The notes under the pieces: model-generated
Databases searched by the model: none
What the model saw: only the letters and a program-made list of their open reading frames with translations
Told to the model about the DNA's origin: nothing
NCBI RefSeq assembly: GCF_030453725.1
Contig: NZ_JAKDJU010000001.1
Coordinates: 14,415 to 78,414, forward strand
Reading direction: 5' to 3'
DNA: 64,000 nt
DNA from: Brevibacterium picturae
GTDB lineage: Bacteria > Actinomycetota > Actinomycetes > Actinomycetales > Brevibacteriaceae
In this document: positions 53,273-61,777 of the stretch, in pieces
How positions within the stretch are numbered: position 1 is the stretch's first letter
Layout of the letters: each line of letters opens with the position of its first letter
Program-made: the position numbers and the translations under genes

Positions 53273-53438
53273 GGTTAACCCCTTCAAACGTCCTTGACCG
53301 TTCAGGTCTTCCAGTGGCTGACACAACTGTAGGCTACGTCACGTCACTGTCACGGTCTGGCCAGAATTTTATCTCGACATCAAGATACTTTACCCGACCG
53401 CACGGAGTCACCACCACCCGGCCCCCTCGGGTGGATCC

Positions 53439-53478
53439 TTCGGGCCCGCCAGTGACCTTCGAGCCCGCCAGTGAACTG
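53439..53478. repeat. 20-bp direct repeat before the NUDIX-like gene
   Basis: TTCGGGCCCGCCAGTGACC (from 53439) and TTCGAGCCCGCCAGTGAAC (from 53459) are two copies with a 20-base period. They end 3-4 bases before the -10-like CACAAT of the next gene, so they may be regulator sites or a chance duplication. Confidence 0.75.
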
Positions 53479-53493
53479 TGCCACAATTGAGGA

Positions 53494-54033
53494 ATGACGC
53501 GCACTGCTCTGGACTTCGACGAAAACTGGTTCGATGATGCCGAGTTCGCTCAGCTGCGACGACGCCTGCCCATCCCCTATGTCAACGCGATCCCCGTGCG
53601 TGTGGGCGAATCAGGAAACGTCGAGCGAATCGGACTGCTGCTGCGCAGTCTTGATGACGGAACCTTGGGACGAGAGGTCGTCGGCGGACGCATCCGCTTC
53701 CATGAGAGCATCCGCACAGCACTGATGCGCCACGCAGAGAATGATCTCGGCCCCATGGCCCTGCCGGTCATCCCACCCGCGATCTCACCATTCCACATCG
53801 CGGAGTACTTCCCCACTGAGGGGACATCTCTTCTCCATGACCCGCGACAGCATGCGATCTCGATGTGCTTCATCCTCGAGGTCCGCGGGGAATGCACTCC
53901 CCGCGCAGATGCGCTGAGCCTCGACTGGCTGACTCCGGAGGAGACTCTGCGCCCCGATATCGTCGGCGAGATGTGCCACGGGCAGGAGCACATCCTCCGC
54001 TACGCCCTGGCCCATATGGGCTTCGCTATCTGA
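53494..54033 (+). CDS. DUF4916/NUDIX-like protein
   Basis: A protein of 179 residues that resembles the actinobacterial DUF4916 group of NUDIX-fold proteins (YVNAIPVRVGESGNVERIGLLLR, then GGRIRFHESIRTALMRHAENDLG in the place of the NUDIX box). The NUDIX box pattern GX5EX7REUXEEXGU is only partly kept: the Glu pair before GU is lost, so hydrolase activity is uncertain. The -10-like CACAAT at 53482-53487 lies 6 bases before the ATG. It converges with the metallophosphatase gene across 6 bases. Confidence 0.7.
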   Translation: MTRTALDFDENWFDDAEFAQLRRRLPIPYVNAIPVRVGESGNVERIGLLLRSLDDGTLGREVVGGRIRFHESIRTALMRHAENDLGPMALPVIPPAISPFHIAEYFPTEGTSLLHDPRQHAISMCFILEVRGECTPRADALSLDWLTPEETLRPDIVGEMCHGQEHILRYALAHMGFAI

Positions 54034-54039
54034 GAGCTC

Positions 54040-56112
54040 TCACCTGTCCCGACGCCTGAGCGCCGCGACGATTCCAGTTCCCAGGACAATAGTGACCGCT
54101 AGGGCCGCCACCGGTACCACTATGCCGAGACCCTCTGCCTTCGAATCAGCGTCGACGCCCGCAGCATCGGCGCCCGCAACGGCCCCACCCGCCCGTACGA
54201 TGGCGACCTCGTCGACCTTCTTCGCCAGGGTCGCTCCCTGACCTCGGTCTGGAACGGGCACCTCGTATGTCGTGGCGCGCAGGGTCTCGTCTGTGACCTG
54301 GATCCGGGTGAATCCGGGCATCTCATCGTGGATGCTCTTGGCCTCCCAATCCAGGTTCGGGACATAGTCGTAGAACTTCGACCCCGAGGACGAGCCCAGC
54401 GTCAGGTACAGAGCCTGCCCCTTCTGCTTCTCCTGGCGTCGTCCGTCATCGGCGCCTGCGACCGGTGTGCCGGTCTCATCCATGAGGAGGGACCGGCTGT
54501 ACACGTGGTCGTGGCCGCCGAGGACGAGGTCGATGTCATTGCGCGCGATCACCGGCGGGAGCGCCTCCCTCAGATCCTCGACGTCGGAATCGCTGTAGTG
54601 GCTGGCCGTCGAGAAGATCGACTGGTGGAAGGCGAGCACCTTCCACCGCACCGCGGCCCCATGGTCGGCGACCACTTTGTCGATGAACGCAGTATGCGCG
54701 TCGATGTCGAGGCTGTTCGTGTTCAGGTTGATGAACAGCACACCTGAGTTGATGAACCAATAATCCCCACCGGACTCCCCGCTGCTTCCAGAACCCGCGG
54801 CGCGGCTGACGTTGGGGCGGTTGAAATGCTGCTCGTAGGTTGTCGAGGCGACGTCGTGATTACCGATCGTCGTCGCCTGCGCCAGTGTCGTCGTGGCGTC
54901 CGGAGCCAGATACTGACTGTACTGGTCCTGGTCGTCGAAGGACTCCACCTGGTCGCCGAGGGAGATGAAGAAGCGGGGATCCTGCGCTGTCCTGATCGCC
55001 GAGGTGAGGGTGCGTTTCCAGCCGATGGCGTCGTCTGGCTCGCCTCCCCCGTGCCCGATCTGCGGGTCGCCGAAGGCGAGGAACTCCGCGTCGCCGCCGG
55101 GTGAACCCGTGGTGAAGGTCCGCGGTGCCGAGTATCCGTCCTCTTCGCTGCCGACCTGGTACGCGTATTCGGTGTCCGCCTCCAGACCGGTCATCCGGGC
55201 ATGGTTGAAGTAGCGTTCGTCCTCGACCGAGCGTCCCGCCTTGGTCGTCGCCGCGTGGGCTGCGGTCACCGGCAGCTGTGCGTCCTCGACCTCGGAGGGT
55301 TCGGCCCAGCGGACCTCCCCGCCTCCGGCACTCGCGCTCATCCACGACACCAGGCGTGAGGTCTCGTCCCCGCCCACTTGGAGGACGGGATCGGTGATCG
55401 CAGTCGCCCCGGCCACCTCGGCGGTCGTCAAGGAGTCGAGGCCGAAGTACACGTCGGTGCTGTTGGGGCGGCCCTGGTGAACTTCGAAGGCCAGGGTGTT
55501 CTTCCCCTCGACGATCGTTCCCGGTCCGGCCGTGAACTCTCCGGTCAGCGGGGCGTCGGCGTTCGCTCCGCCGAAGGAGAGGTTGTCGGTGATCGCTTCG
55601 TCGTCGAATCCGGCCACACGGTGACCGTTGACGAAGACGCGCAGAGAATCGTCATAGGCCAGAGTCCCTGTGACCGCCCCGGCAGCCTGGGCCGCGGTGA
55701 GTGTGAAGGTGGTGCGGAAGAAGTAGCTCGGATGATTGGTCTGAGTCCCGGGCTCGTGCTGCTCGAGCAGAGTCTGCGGGAGGTAACCGTCGCCCAGGTC
55801 GCCGATTCTGCCGTATTTGGCCCCAAAGGGCCCGTTGGCGTTCTTCCACCCAGCGGCACCGAGTCCGCCGGATGCCGCGAAGTCGGGTTGGGTCCACGAG
55901 CTTGGGGAGTCGTCACCACTGGCCGGATCGCTGCCGTCGTCGAGGTAGTCCATCGATGCATCAGGGCCGAGGATTTGTTCCGCCGCGTGCGCGGACAGGG
56001 GCACTGCCGTCAGGCGCACTGCCGTCAAGGGCGCTGCCGCAAGTGCGAACAGCAGCGCCAGCACGGACAGGGTGCCGATCGGTGTGCTGAAGGGTTTCGT
56101 CTTCACCTGCAC
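54040..56112 (-). CDS. Secreted, membrane-anchored metallophosphatase (purple-acid-phosphatase-like)
   Basis: A protein of 690 residues. An N-terminal signal peptide ends near AHA-A (residue 43); residues about 50-230 form a beta-rich domain of unknown type; a fibronectin-like domain (about 240-335) precedes the calcineurin-like phosphatase domain (345-540). Metal ligands are in GDPQ (348), GDQVE (386), GNHD (417-420), FHQ (His496) and GHDH (533-536). A C-terminal hydrophobic helix and RRRDR (about 660-690) act as a membrane anchor; there is no LPXTG motif. It should release phosphate from esters outside the cell. The substrate is unknown. Confidence 0.87.
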   Translation of the reverse strand: MQVKTKPFSTPIGTLSVLALLFALAAAPLTAVRLTAVPLSAHAAEQILGPDASMDYLDDGSDPASGDDSPSSWTQPDFAASGGLGAAGWKNANGPFGAKYGRIGDLGDGYLPQTLLEQHEPGTQTNHPSYFFRTTFTLTAAQAAGAVTGTLAYDDSLRVFVNGHRVAGFDDEAITDNLSFGGANADAPLTGEFTAGPGTIVEGKNTLAFEVHQGRPNSTDVYFGLDSLTTAEVAGATAITDPVLQVGGDETSRLVSWMSASAGGGEVRWAEPSEVEDAQLPVTAAHAATTKAGRSVEDERYFNHARMTGLEADTEYAYQVGSEEDGYSAPRTFTTGSPGGDAEFLAFGDPQIGHGGGEPDDAIGWKRTLTSAIRTAQDPRFFISLGDQVESFDDQDQYSQYLAPDATTTLAQATTIGNHDVASTTYEQHFNRPNVSRAAGSGSSGESGGDYWFINSGVLFINLNTNSLDIDAHTAFIDKVVADHGAAVRWKVLAFHQSIFSTASHYSDSDVEDLREALPPVIARNDIDLVLGGHDHVYSRSLLMDETGTPVAGADDGRRQEKQKGQALYLTLGSSSGSKFYDYVPNLDWEAKSIHDEMPGFTRIQVTDETLRATTYEVPVPDRGQGATLAKKVDEVAIVRAGGAVAGADAAGVDADSKAEGLGIVVPVAALAVTIVLGTGIVAALRRRDR

Positions 56113-56330
56113 AGTCCTATCTGGAAGTGATGGCAGGAATCGCGCCGGAGGTTGAAAGATCGGACTGCGACGGGATCCTCCATTGGATTCCGACGACGTC
56201 GTCGAAGGCGATTTGCCACGCCGGCTGGTGCCGAGTGGACCGATGCACGGTCCTTCTACGACAGGTTAGCACCGAAAGGGGACGCCGGGCCCTCCTCGCA
56301 TTTCCTCTACGCCCAGTAGAAGAAGCTTGG
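56113..56330. other. Divergent intergenic region before the stress protein gene
   Basis: This region separates the metallophosphatase gene (leftward) from the universal stress protein gene (rightward). It must contain the metallophosphatase promoter, but I see no clear -10/-35 pair and no phosphate-box-like direct repeats. No gene is supported. Confidence 0.4.
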
Positions 56331-56336
56331 TAGACT
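56331..56336 (+). promoter_or_regulatory. -10 box of the universal stress protein gene
   Basis: TAGACT at 56331-56336 lies about 80 bases before the ATG and would give a leader of some 73 bases with GGGAGG as ribosome-binding site. Unlike many genes nearby this transcript is leadered. Confidence 0.45.
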
Positions 56337-56415
56337 GGGCCTGACGAGGACGGTTCTGATGATCGGGGCCATCGTCCTCGTCCGGGTGGAGTCGGCCCCC
56401 ATTGGGAGGCCTGCC

Positions 56416-57324
56416 ATGACTGCCGAGAATCTTTCCGCTGACCAGACGCCGACGGATCTCGGCATCCTCGTCGGCTATGACGGCTCCGAGCTCGCCGCGC
56501 GCGCCCTCGAGTACGGAGCGACCGAAGCCGGCCGCCGCAGCGTCGCCCTCACTGTCGTCTCCGCATACACCGCCCCCGTCATGGTCTATCCGAACATCGC
56601 GTCCATGCCGAAGGATAACGAGGCAGAGGCAGCACAGCGGGCGGTCGAGGAACTCCTCGGCGAGGCGGCTGGGCTCCTGCGAGGCCACGCGGGCAGGGTC
56701 TCCTACCGCGCCGACCAGGGCGATGCCGTCGGCGTACTGAGGGACCTGAGCGCTCACGCCAGGACGGTTGTCGTGGGGGCACGAGGCCGCGGCGGATTCA
56801 TGGGGCGAATCCTCGGCTCGGTCTCCACCGCCCTGCCCGCCCATTCGCACTGTCCGACGATCGTCGTTCCGGGTCGCCGATCGGATGCGGACGAGGGCGC
56901 GGTCGTCGCCGCGGTCGACGGATCCGATGCCGGGCGCCTGGCAATGTTCACTGCCGCCGAGGCGGCCAGATCACGTGGAGCCCGACTCAAGATCGTCTCC
57001 GTCCTTCCCTCCGGACAGGAATGGCTCTATTGGTACCCTGAGCTGGAGATCAATACCGAGGTGACCAGCCGGAGGAAGGCTGAGCTCGAGGCCGCGCTCG
57101 AGGCCGAGGTCACGGCTGTGGCCGAGCAGTTCCCCGACCTCACGGTCAGCGCAGCGGTGCCGGTCGGCAATCCGACCGATGTTCTCGCCGAAATGACGGA
57201 GACTGCCCAGCTGACCGTCCTCGGCACCCGCGGTCGCGGAGCGGTCAGGAGCGCTCTGCTGGGGTCGATCTCACGCGGCGTCCTACACCAGGCCGAGGGG
57301 CCGGTCATGGTCGTCCCGAGCTGA
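56416..57324 (+). CDS. Universal stress protein with two UspA domains
   Basis: A protein of 302 residues formed from two UspA domains (about 15-150 and 160-301). Each ends with the ATP-binding motif: GARGRGGFMGRILGSVS (near residue 120) and GTRGRGAVRSALLGSIS (near 275). The tandem form is frequent in actinobacteria and is linked to dormancy and low-oxygen responses in mycobacteria. The ATG at 56416 has GGGAGG 7 bases upstream; the open frame begins earlier but without domain resemblance. Confidence 0.92.
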   Translation: MTAENLSADQTPTDLGILVGYDGSELAARALEYGATEAGRRSVALTVVSAYTAPVMVYPNIASMPKDNEAEAAQRAVEELLGEAAGLLRGHAGRVSYRADQGDAVGVLRDLSAHARTVVVGARGRGGFMGRILGSVSTALPAHSHCPTIVVPGRRSDADEGAVVAAVDGSDAGRLAMFTAAEAARSRGARLKIVSVLPSGQEWLYWYPELEINTEVTSRRKAELEAALEAEVTAVAEQFPDLTVSAAVPVGNPTDVLAEMTETAQLTVLGTRGRGAVRSALLGSISRGVLHQAEGPVMVVPS

Positions 57325-57560
57325 GTCGACGACGCCTGGAGACCAGCAGCAGAAGGCCGCCGAGGTGGTGCGACCGTCGGCGTCCGCCTCGGACTCATCG
57401 CCCGGTGGGCGGTTCTTCGTCACTCCGGCGCGAGATCTCGAGATCGCTGTTGTGTCCAGCGGTCGAATAGATCGAGTGATGGCGCCGCCTGCCGAGTTCA
57501 CCCGGCCACTCCGACTCAACGGCAGGTGAACTCTCCTCAGCTGGTGCAGCTCGTCGACTG
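57325..57560. other. Gap before the TPP riboswitch
   Basis: Between the stress protein stop and the riboswitch promoter are some 240 bases with no gene that I can support on either strand. No T-rich terminator is visible after the stress protein gene. Confidence 0.4.
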
Positions 57561-57563
57561 GGG

Positions 57564-57569
57564 TACAGT
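57564..57569 (+). promoter_or_regulatory. Putative -10 box of the ykoEDC transcript
   Basis: TACAGT at 57564-57569 lies just before the riboswitch, so transcription would start near 57576, at the base of its first helix. The -35 region is poorly conserved. Confidence 0.4.
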
Positions 57570-57572
57570 GGG

Positions 57573-57670
57573 TCTCACGACAGGGGAGCGCCGAAAGGGG
57601 CGCTGAGAGTGCAGATGAAGCTGCAGACCCTCGAACTTGATGCGGCTAGCACCGCCGAAGGAAGTCGAGA
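57573..57670 (+). ncRNA. TPP riboswitch (THI element)
   Basis: The conserved parts of the thiamine-diphosphate aptamer appear in order: AGGGGAGCGCC and CTGAGAGTGC (57582-57612), GACCCTCGAACTTGATGCGG (57626-57645) and CTAGCACCGCCGAAGGAA (57646-57663). The P1 helix can form between TCTCACGAC (57573-57581) and GTCGAGA (57664-57670). It senses thiamine diphosphate and should lower expression of the importer genes downstream when thiamine is plentiful. Confidence 0.95.
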
Positions 57671-57680
57671 CTCTTCTACC

Positions 57681-57699
57681 CCTCCTTGATACGAGGAGG
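57681..57699 (+). promoter_or_regulatory. Shine-Dalgarno-sequestering hairpin of the riboswitch
   Basis: CCTCCT (57681-57686) can pair with AGGAGG (57694-57699), which is the ribosome-binding site of ykoE, 4 bases before its ATG. No terminator with a T-run is present. Control is therefore most likely at translation: the ligand-bound form would leave this hairpin in place. Confidence 0.7.
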
Positions 57700-57703
57700 C
57701 ACA

Positions 57704-58333
57704 ATGCCAGAAAAGACAGCGCCGGATTCCGTTGTGAAGACCGCGCCACGGTATTCCCAGGTACCGGCGACGAAGCAGTGGCGGGTCGTGGACTACGTTG
57801 TCACCGCCGTACTGGGAATCAGCGTCGGACTCATCTTCTGGGTCCTCGCCCTGAGCTGGAAGGTCCTCGAACTCGGATTCCAGGCCTTCCCACCCTCGAT
57901 CGGCCTCATCGCCGGTCTCTGGGTCCTCGCCGGACCCCTGGCGGGCGCCGTCATCCGCAAACCCGGAGCCGCCCTGCTGTGCGAAATGATCGCCGCCACC
58001 GTCGAGGCGGTCCTCGGCTCCCACTTCGGAGCCACTGTTCTGCTCTCCGGGTTCGTCCAGGGCCTCGGCGCCGAACTCATCTTCGCAGCCTTCGGCTATC
58101 GCAGGTTCAACCTGTGGGTCACTAGCCTGGCCGGGCTGCTGGCCGCCGCCTTCATGTCCGTGAGCGAGAACATCATGTACAACGCCGAATGGCAGTTCGG
58201 CTACCAAGCCGCCTATGCGGTGTGCGCGATCATCTCCGGCATCGTCATCTCCGGCATCGGCGCCTGGTTCGCCTACCGCGCGATCGCGAAGACCGGAGCG
58301 CTGAGCTCCTTCGCCTCCGGCCGCCTGCGCTGA
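57704..58333 (+). CDS. ykoE: ECF transporter S component YkoE (thiamine precursor uptake)
   Basis: A membrane protein of 209 residues with about five to six helices and the YkoE pattern: WRVVDYVVTAVLGISVGLIFW, IAGLWVLAGPLAGAVIRKPGAALLCEMIAA, and YNAEWQFGYQAAYAV. It is the substrate-binding subunit of an energy-coupling-factor importer, for hydroxymethylpyrimidine or thiamine, as judged from the TPP riboswitch directly upstream. ATG at 57704 has GAGGAGG at the right distance. The stop overlaps the ykoD start (TGATG). Confidence 0.92.
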   Translation: MPEKTAPDSVVKTAPRYSQVPATKQWRVVDYVVTAVLGISVGLIFWVLALSWKVLELGFQAFPPSIGLIAGLWVLAGPLAGAVIRKPGAALLCEMIAATVEAVLGSHFGATVLLSGFVQGLGAELIFAAFGYRRFNLWVTSLAGLLAAAFMSVSENIMYNAEWQFGYQAAYAVCAIISGIVISGIGAWFAYRAIAKTGALSSFASGRLR

Positions 58334-59871
58334 TGGCTCTGCCGATCACTGCCCACGGATTCTCGTGGCGCCATGCCGATCGCGATGAACCCGCCGTCGG
58401 CCCCCTCGACCTCACCATCTCCGCAGGTGAGAAGGTGCTTCTTCTCGGTCCCTCCGGAGCCGGCAAAACCACCCTCCTGCATGCGATCGCCGGTGTCCTG
58501 CCTGCCGAATCCGGTGAGGCAGACGGCCGGCTGCTCATCGGTGATCGTCCGCCGGATCCTCGCCGAGGTGAGACCGGCCTGGTTCTCCAAGATCCCGATT
58601 CGCAGGTGATCTTCTCACGCGTCGGCGACGATGTCGCCTTCGGCATGGAGAACTTGAGGCTGCCCGCCGACGTCATCGAGGGCCGCATCATCGGCTCGCT
58701 GCAGGCGATGGGTCTCGATCTTCCCCATGACCATCCCACTGCTGCACTGTCCGGAGGTCAGAAGCAGCGCTTGGCGCTGGCCGGAATCCACGCGATGGCC
58801 CCGCCGATCGTCATCCTCGATGAGCCGACCGCGAACATCGATCCCGACTCGGCCGCCTCCGTTCGGGATGCTGTCCTCGAGACCCGGGCGGCCACCTCGG
58901 CGACCATGGTCATCGTCGAACACCGAGTCGACCTGTGGCTCGATCACGTGGACACTGTCATCGTCCTCGGCCCCGGCGGTCTGCTTGCGCAGGGGCCGCC
59001 GAGGTCGGTTTTCGGCGATCCCGCACTCGCCGAGGTGCTGGTTGAGTGTGGCATCTGGGTGCCGGAGACGACGGGGTCCGCGCCCGATGTGAATCGGAGT
59101 CCATCGACGGTTGCATCCAGCGCCGCCGCGAGTCCAACCGGCGAGGGTGTCCTCAGGGCCGAGAAGCTGAGTGTGGCTCGTCCAGGGGCGAAGGTGCCGG
59201 CCGCGGCCGGTCTCGATCTGTCCATCCGGGCGGGCGAGGCGGTGGGAATCGTCGGCGCAAACGGGGCCGGCAAGTCGACGCTGGCGCTGACCCTGGCCGG
59301 CCTCATTCCGGAATTCAAAGGTGACGTCAGCGCACTGGGCCCTCTGCGCTCCGGCGTCAAGCATGCCCGTCCGTTCCGCTGGCCCTCGGCGGCTCTGGCG
59401 CCTCGGATCGGCATGGTGTTTCAGGAGCCTGAGCATCAGTTCCTGCGTTCGAGTGTCGCCGAGGAGCTGGCATTGGGGCCGCGTCTGGCCGGATGGTCGG
59501 GCGTCCAGGTCGACGAACGTGTCGCCGAGCTGTTGCAGGTTCTCAGCCTTGAGAAGCTCGCCGAGGCGCATCCGCAGGGGCTCTCCGGTGGTGAGAAGAG
59601 ACGATTGTCGGTGGCGGCCATGATGGCTCCCCGACCGCAGGTCCTCATCGTCGACGAGCCGACCTTCGGCCAAGATGCCTTGACCTGGACAGGTCTGGTC
59701 GAATTGTTTCGCGATGCCCTTGGACGCGGTTCTACGGTGGTCGCCATCAGCCACGACCATGACTTCCTCGATGCGATCGGGGCCAGATGCGTAGTCCTCA
59801 GCGCCGCTGAGGGGCGGATGGCGGGGACCAACGGTGCTCGAGAGCTCCGAGAGGAGCAGCGAATTGAGTGA
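58333..59871 (+). CDS. ykoD: ECF transporter double ATPase YkoD
   Basis: A protein of 512 residues with two complete ABC ATPase domains (about 5-240 and 270-505). Walker A motifs are GPSGAGKTT and GANGAGKST; signatures are LSGGQKQR and LSGGEKRR; Walker B reads IVILDEPT and VLIVDEPT. The fused pair replaces separate EcfA1 and EcfA2 subunits. It powers uptake together with YkoE and YkoC. ATG at 58333 shares a base with the ykoE stop. Confidence 0.93.
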   Translation: MALPITAHGFSWRHADRDEPAVGPLDLTISAGEKVLLLGPSGAGKTTLLHAIAGVLPAESGEADGRLLIGDRPPDPRRGETGLVLQDPDSQVIFSRVGDDVAFGMENLRLPADVIEGRIIGSLQAMGLDLPHDHPTAALSGGQKQRLALAGIHAMAPPIVILDEPTANIDPDSAASVRDAVLETRAATSATMVIVEHRVDLWLDHVDTVIVLGPGGLLAQGPPRSVFGDPALAEVLVECGIWVPETTGSAPDVNRSPSTVASSAAASPTGEGVLRAEKLSVARPGAKVPAAAGLDLSIRAGEAVGIVGANGAGKSTLALTLAGLIPEFKGDVSALGPLRSGVKHARPFRWPSAALAPRIGMVFQEPEHQFLRSSVAEELALGPRLAGWSGVQVDERVAELLQVLSLEKLAEAHPQGLSGGEKRRLSVAAMMAPRPQVLIVDEPTFGQDALTWTGLVELFRDALGRGSTVVAISHDHDFLDAIGARCVVLSAAEGRMAGTNGARELREEQRIE

Positions 59872-60697
59872 AGCATCACCGCCGTCCGATGTCGCAGTTC
59901 ACGATCCTGGCCAGCTGATTCCGCTGGTGCGCAGGACGGCGCTGGTCAGGTGCAATCCGCTGACGAAGATTGCTGTGGCGCTCATCCTCATGATCGGTTC
60001 ATTGCTGAGCATCGACATGGTCTCGGCCGGAGTCGTCCTCGGGTTCTGTCTACTTGCGCTGCCGGCGACGGGACTCGATCTGACCGCGACGCTCAAGCGA
60101 TTGTGGTTCCTGCCTCTCGGCGCACTCTTGGCAGCGTGGGGCACTGCGATCCTGGCGGAGAAGACCGGTGCGGTGGTCATCGACCTCGGCCCGGTTCTGA
60201 TGACGACCGGATCGCTGACTGCCGCCGCAGCGATCTTCCTGCGCGCCCTGGCTCTGGCGATTCCGCTCATCGTCCTCGCCTCGACGATCGATCCCCGTGA
60301 CCTCGCGGATGCGCTCGTCCAACGGTTGCGACTGCCCGAGACAGTTGTCGTCTCCGTACTGGCGGCCAGCAGACTCCTCGGGCTGCTCGTCAGCGAATGG
60401 CAGACCTTGGCCATGGCCAGGAGGGCCAGGGGCGTTGCAGGTGGTTCCATCGTGAGGCGCACGGGCAGTCTGTTCGCCGGCATCTTCGTGCTGCTGGTGC
60501 AGTCGATCCGACGCGGCACCACCTTGGCGATGGCGATGGAGGGCAGGGCCTTCGGTCGGCCCGGACGGACCTGGCGCAGGCGTTCGACCTTCGGCACCGG
60601 GGATGGTGTGGCTGTGGCGGCATCGCTGGTTGTCTGTGCCCTCGCGATCGTGGGCGCTCACGTGCTCGGCACGTGGAATCCGATCGTCGGCGGCTGA
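59864..60697 (+). CDS. ykoC: ECF transporter transmembrane protein YkoC (EcfT)
   Basis: A protein of 277 residues of the EcfT/CbiQ family with about six helices. The coupling motifs ARRARGVAGG and AMEGRAFG, of the Ala-Arg-Gly type, dock on the ATPase. It completes the importer. I prefer the TTG at 59864, 8 bases inside ykoD, with GAGGAG upstream; a GTG at 59834 is the alternative. The N-terminal 20 residues are poorly conserved, so the start is uncertain. Confidence 0.87.
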   Translation: MSEASPPSDVAVHDPGQLIPLVRRTALVRCNPLTKIAVALILMIGSLLSIDMVSAGVVLGFCLLALPATGLDLTATLKRLWFLPLGALLAAWGTAILAEKTGAVVIDLGPVLMTTGSLTAAAAIFLRALALAIPLIVLASTIDPRDLADALVQRLRLPETVVVSVLAASRLLGLLVSEWQTLAMARRARGVAGGSIVRRTGSLFAGIFVLLVQSIRRGTTLAMAMEGRAFGRPGRTWRRRSTFGTGDGVAVAASLVVCALAIVGAHVLGTWNPIVGG

Positions 60698-60719
60698 GCC
60701 CGCGCCCGGCGGCAGTCGC

Positions 60720-61265
60720 TCAGAGCTGTTGGAGGAGTTCCTTGAGGTCGGACCGCCACTCTTCGAGCCTCTCGGCACTGGGCAGTTTGGAGACCGTGAG
60801 GACGAGGAGTGTTCGGTTGTCGTCCTTCGGTTCGGCGGCGGCCTCGACCTTGGTGCCGTCCTCGAGGTCCGCCCGCCAGAACGAGCGCTTGGCCGTCTTC
60901 GATGTGCGCGCTTCACCGTCGAGTGCCACACCTGCCAGGGCCCCCTCGTCGATGAAGAAGGCGAACCGGGTGATGATGTCGTCGCGCTGACCGGGCACGG
61001 TGCGTGAGACCGCGACGTCGAAGGTTCCATCGGCTCGCTGACCCGGCACTCGCCGGCCGATCTCCTGCTCGTACGCGACGACCGCGCCCTGGACCCACCA
61101 GCCGTGCTTCTCCACGACCCCGTCGAACTGCGGGTAGAGGGCGTCGGCGAGTTCCTTGTGACTCACCGAGGCTCCTCCGGCCGCTTCGAGGCGGGCCCGG
61201 GTGTCCGCCCAAGGTTCGCCGAGGGCCTTCTCGATCGCTTCGGTGTTCATCGCTTTGGTCACCAT
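60720..61265 (-). CDS. Hypothetical protein with DUF4287-like segment
   Basis: A protein of 181 residues. Its first 75 residues contain SHKELADALYPQFDG and HGWWVQGAVVAYEQEIGRRVPGQRADG, which resembles the DUF4287/SRPBCC-associated pattern (WW, then YE.. GRR). The remainder, with WRADLEDGTKVEAAAEPKDDNRTLLVLTVSKL, may be an SRPBCC-like barrel. The function is unknown. A TAGACT box (minus strand, 61277 to 61272) lies 6 bases before the ATG at 61265, which suggests a leaderless mRNA. It converges with ykoC. Confidence 0.7.
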   Translation of the reverse strand: MVTKAMNTEAIEKALGEPWADTRARLEAAGGASVSHKELADALYPQFDGVVEKHGWWVQGAVVAYEQEIGRRVPGQRADGTFDVAVSRTVPGQRDDIITRFAFFIDEGALAGVALDGEARTSKTAKRSFWRADLEDGTKVEAAAEPKDDNRTLLVLTVSKLPSAERLEEWRSDLKELLQQL

Positions 61266-61340
61266 GGGAGAAGTCTAAGCAATCCCGAGCCGAAGCAACA
61301 GGGTCGGCGCGCGATTGCGGCGGTGTGACCGTGGTGCACA

Positions 61341-61661
61341 TCAGTCGATCTGCAGTTCGCCCATCTCGTCCCACCCTTCGCCGTCGATCTTGCGGGAGAT
61401 GATCTTCGGCGTCGACGCCAGGTGCGGGCGCATAGCCTCGAGGCCGGCAGCGAAGTGGTCGCTCTTGACGTGCGGCTCGGCCCCTTCGTCGGTGAACGCT
61501 TCGATGAGAACGAACTCATTGTCCTTCTCCAGGCTCTTGGACCATTCGAACCACAGGTTGCCGGGCTCCTGTCGCACTGCCTCGGTGAAGGTGCGCACCG
61601 CCTCGGGGAACTTCTCGACGCTTTCGGGCTTCACGTCATACTTCACAACGATGAAAATCAT
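61341..61661 (-). CDS. Antibiotic-biosynthesis-monooxygenase (ABM) fold protein
   Basis: A protein of 106 residues of the dimeric alpha/beta-barrel ABM fold: MIFIVVKYDVKPESVEKFPEAVRTFTEAVRQEPGNLWFEWSKSLEKDNEFVLIE in the family's usual strand-helix order, then HVKSDHFAAGLEAM. Relatives such as YgiN act on quinols or have no known substrate. ATG at 61661 has AGGAG 8 bases upstream. It is transcribed alone. Confidence 0.82.
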   Translation of the reverse strand: MIFIVVKYDVKPESVEKFPEAVRTFTEAVRQEPGNLWFEWSKSLEKDNEFVLIEAFTDEGAEPHVKSDHFAAGLEAMRPHLASTPKIISRKIDGEGWDEMGELQID

Positions 61662-61777
61662 GCTGACCGCTCCTGTGTTTGTGCGAGTTGGGTCGAACCG
61701 TGTCCGTCCGACGCAACCAGCCAATCATGTTTCCGGCACAGGTCCAAGAGTCTCCTCGTTGCGCGGACCGGCAGGCA

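Noticed and set aside
60720..61265. Calling this gene a pyridoxamine-phosphate-oxidase-like protein
   Set aside because: Length is similar, but the WW...YE...GRR segment fits the DUF4287-type pattern better and no flavin-binding motif is visible.
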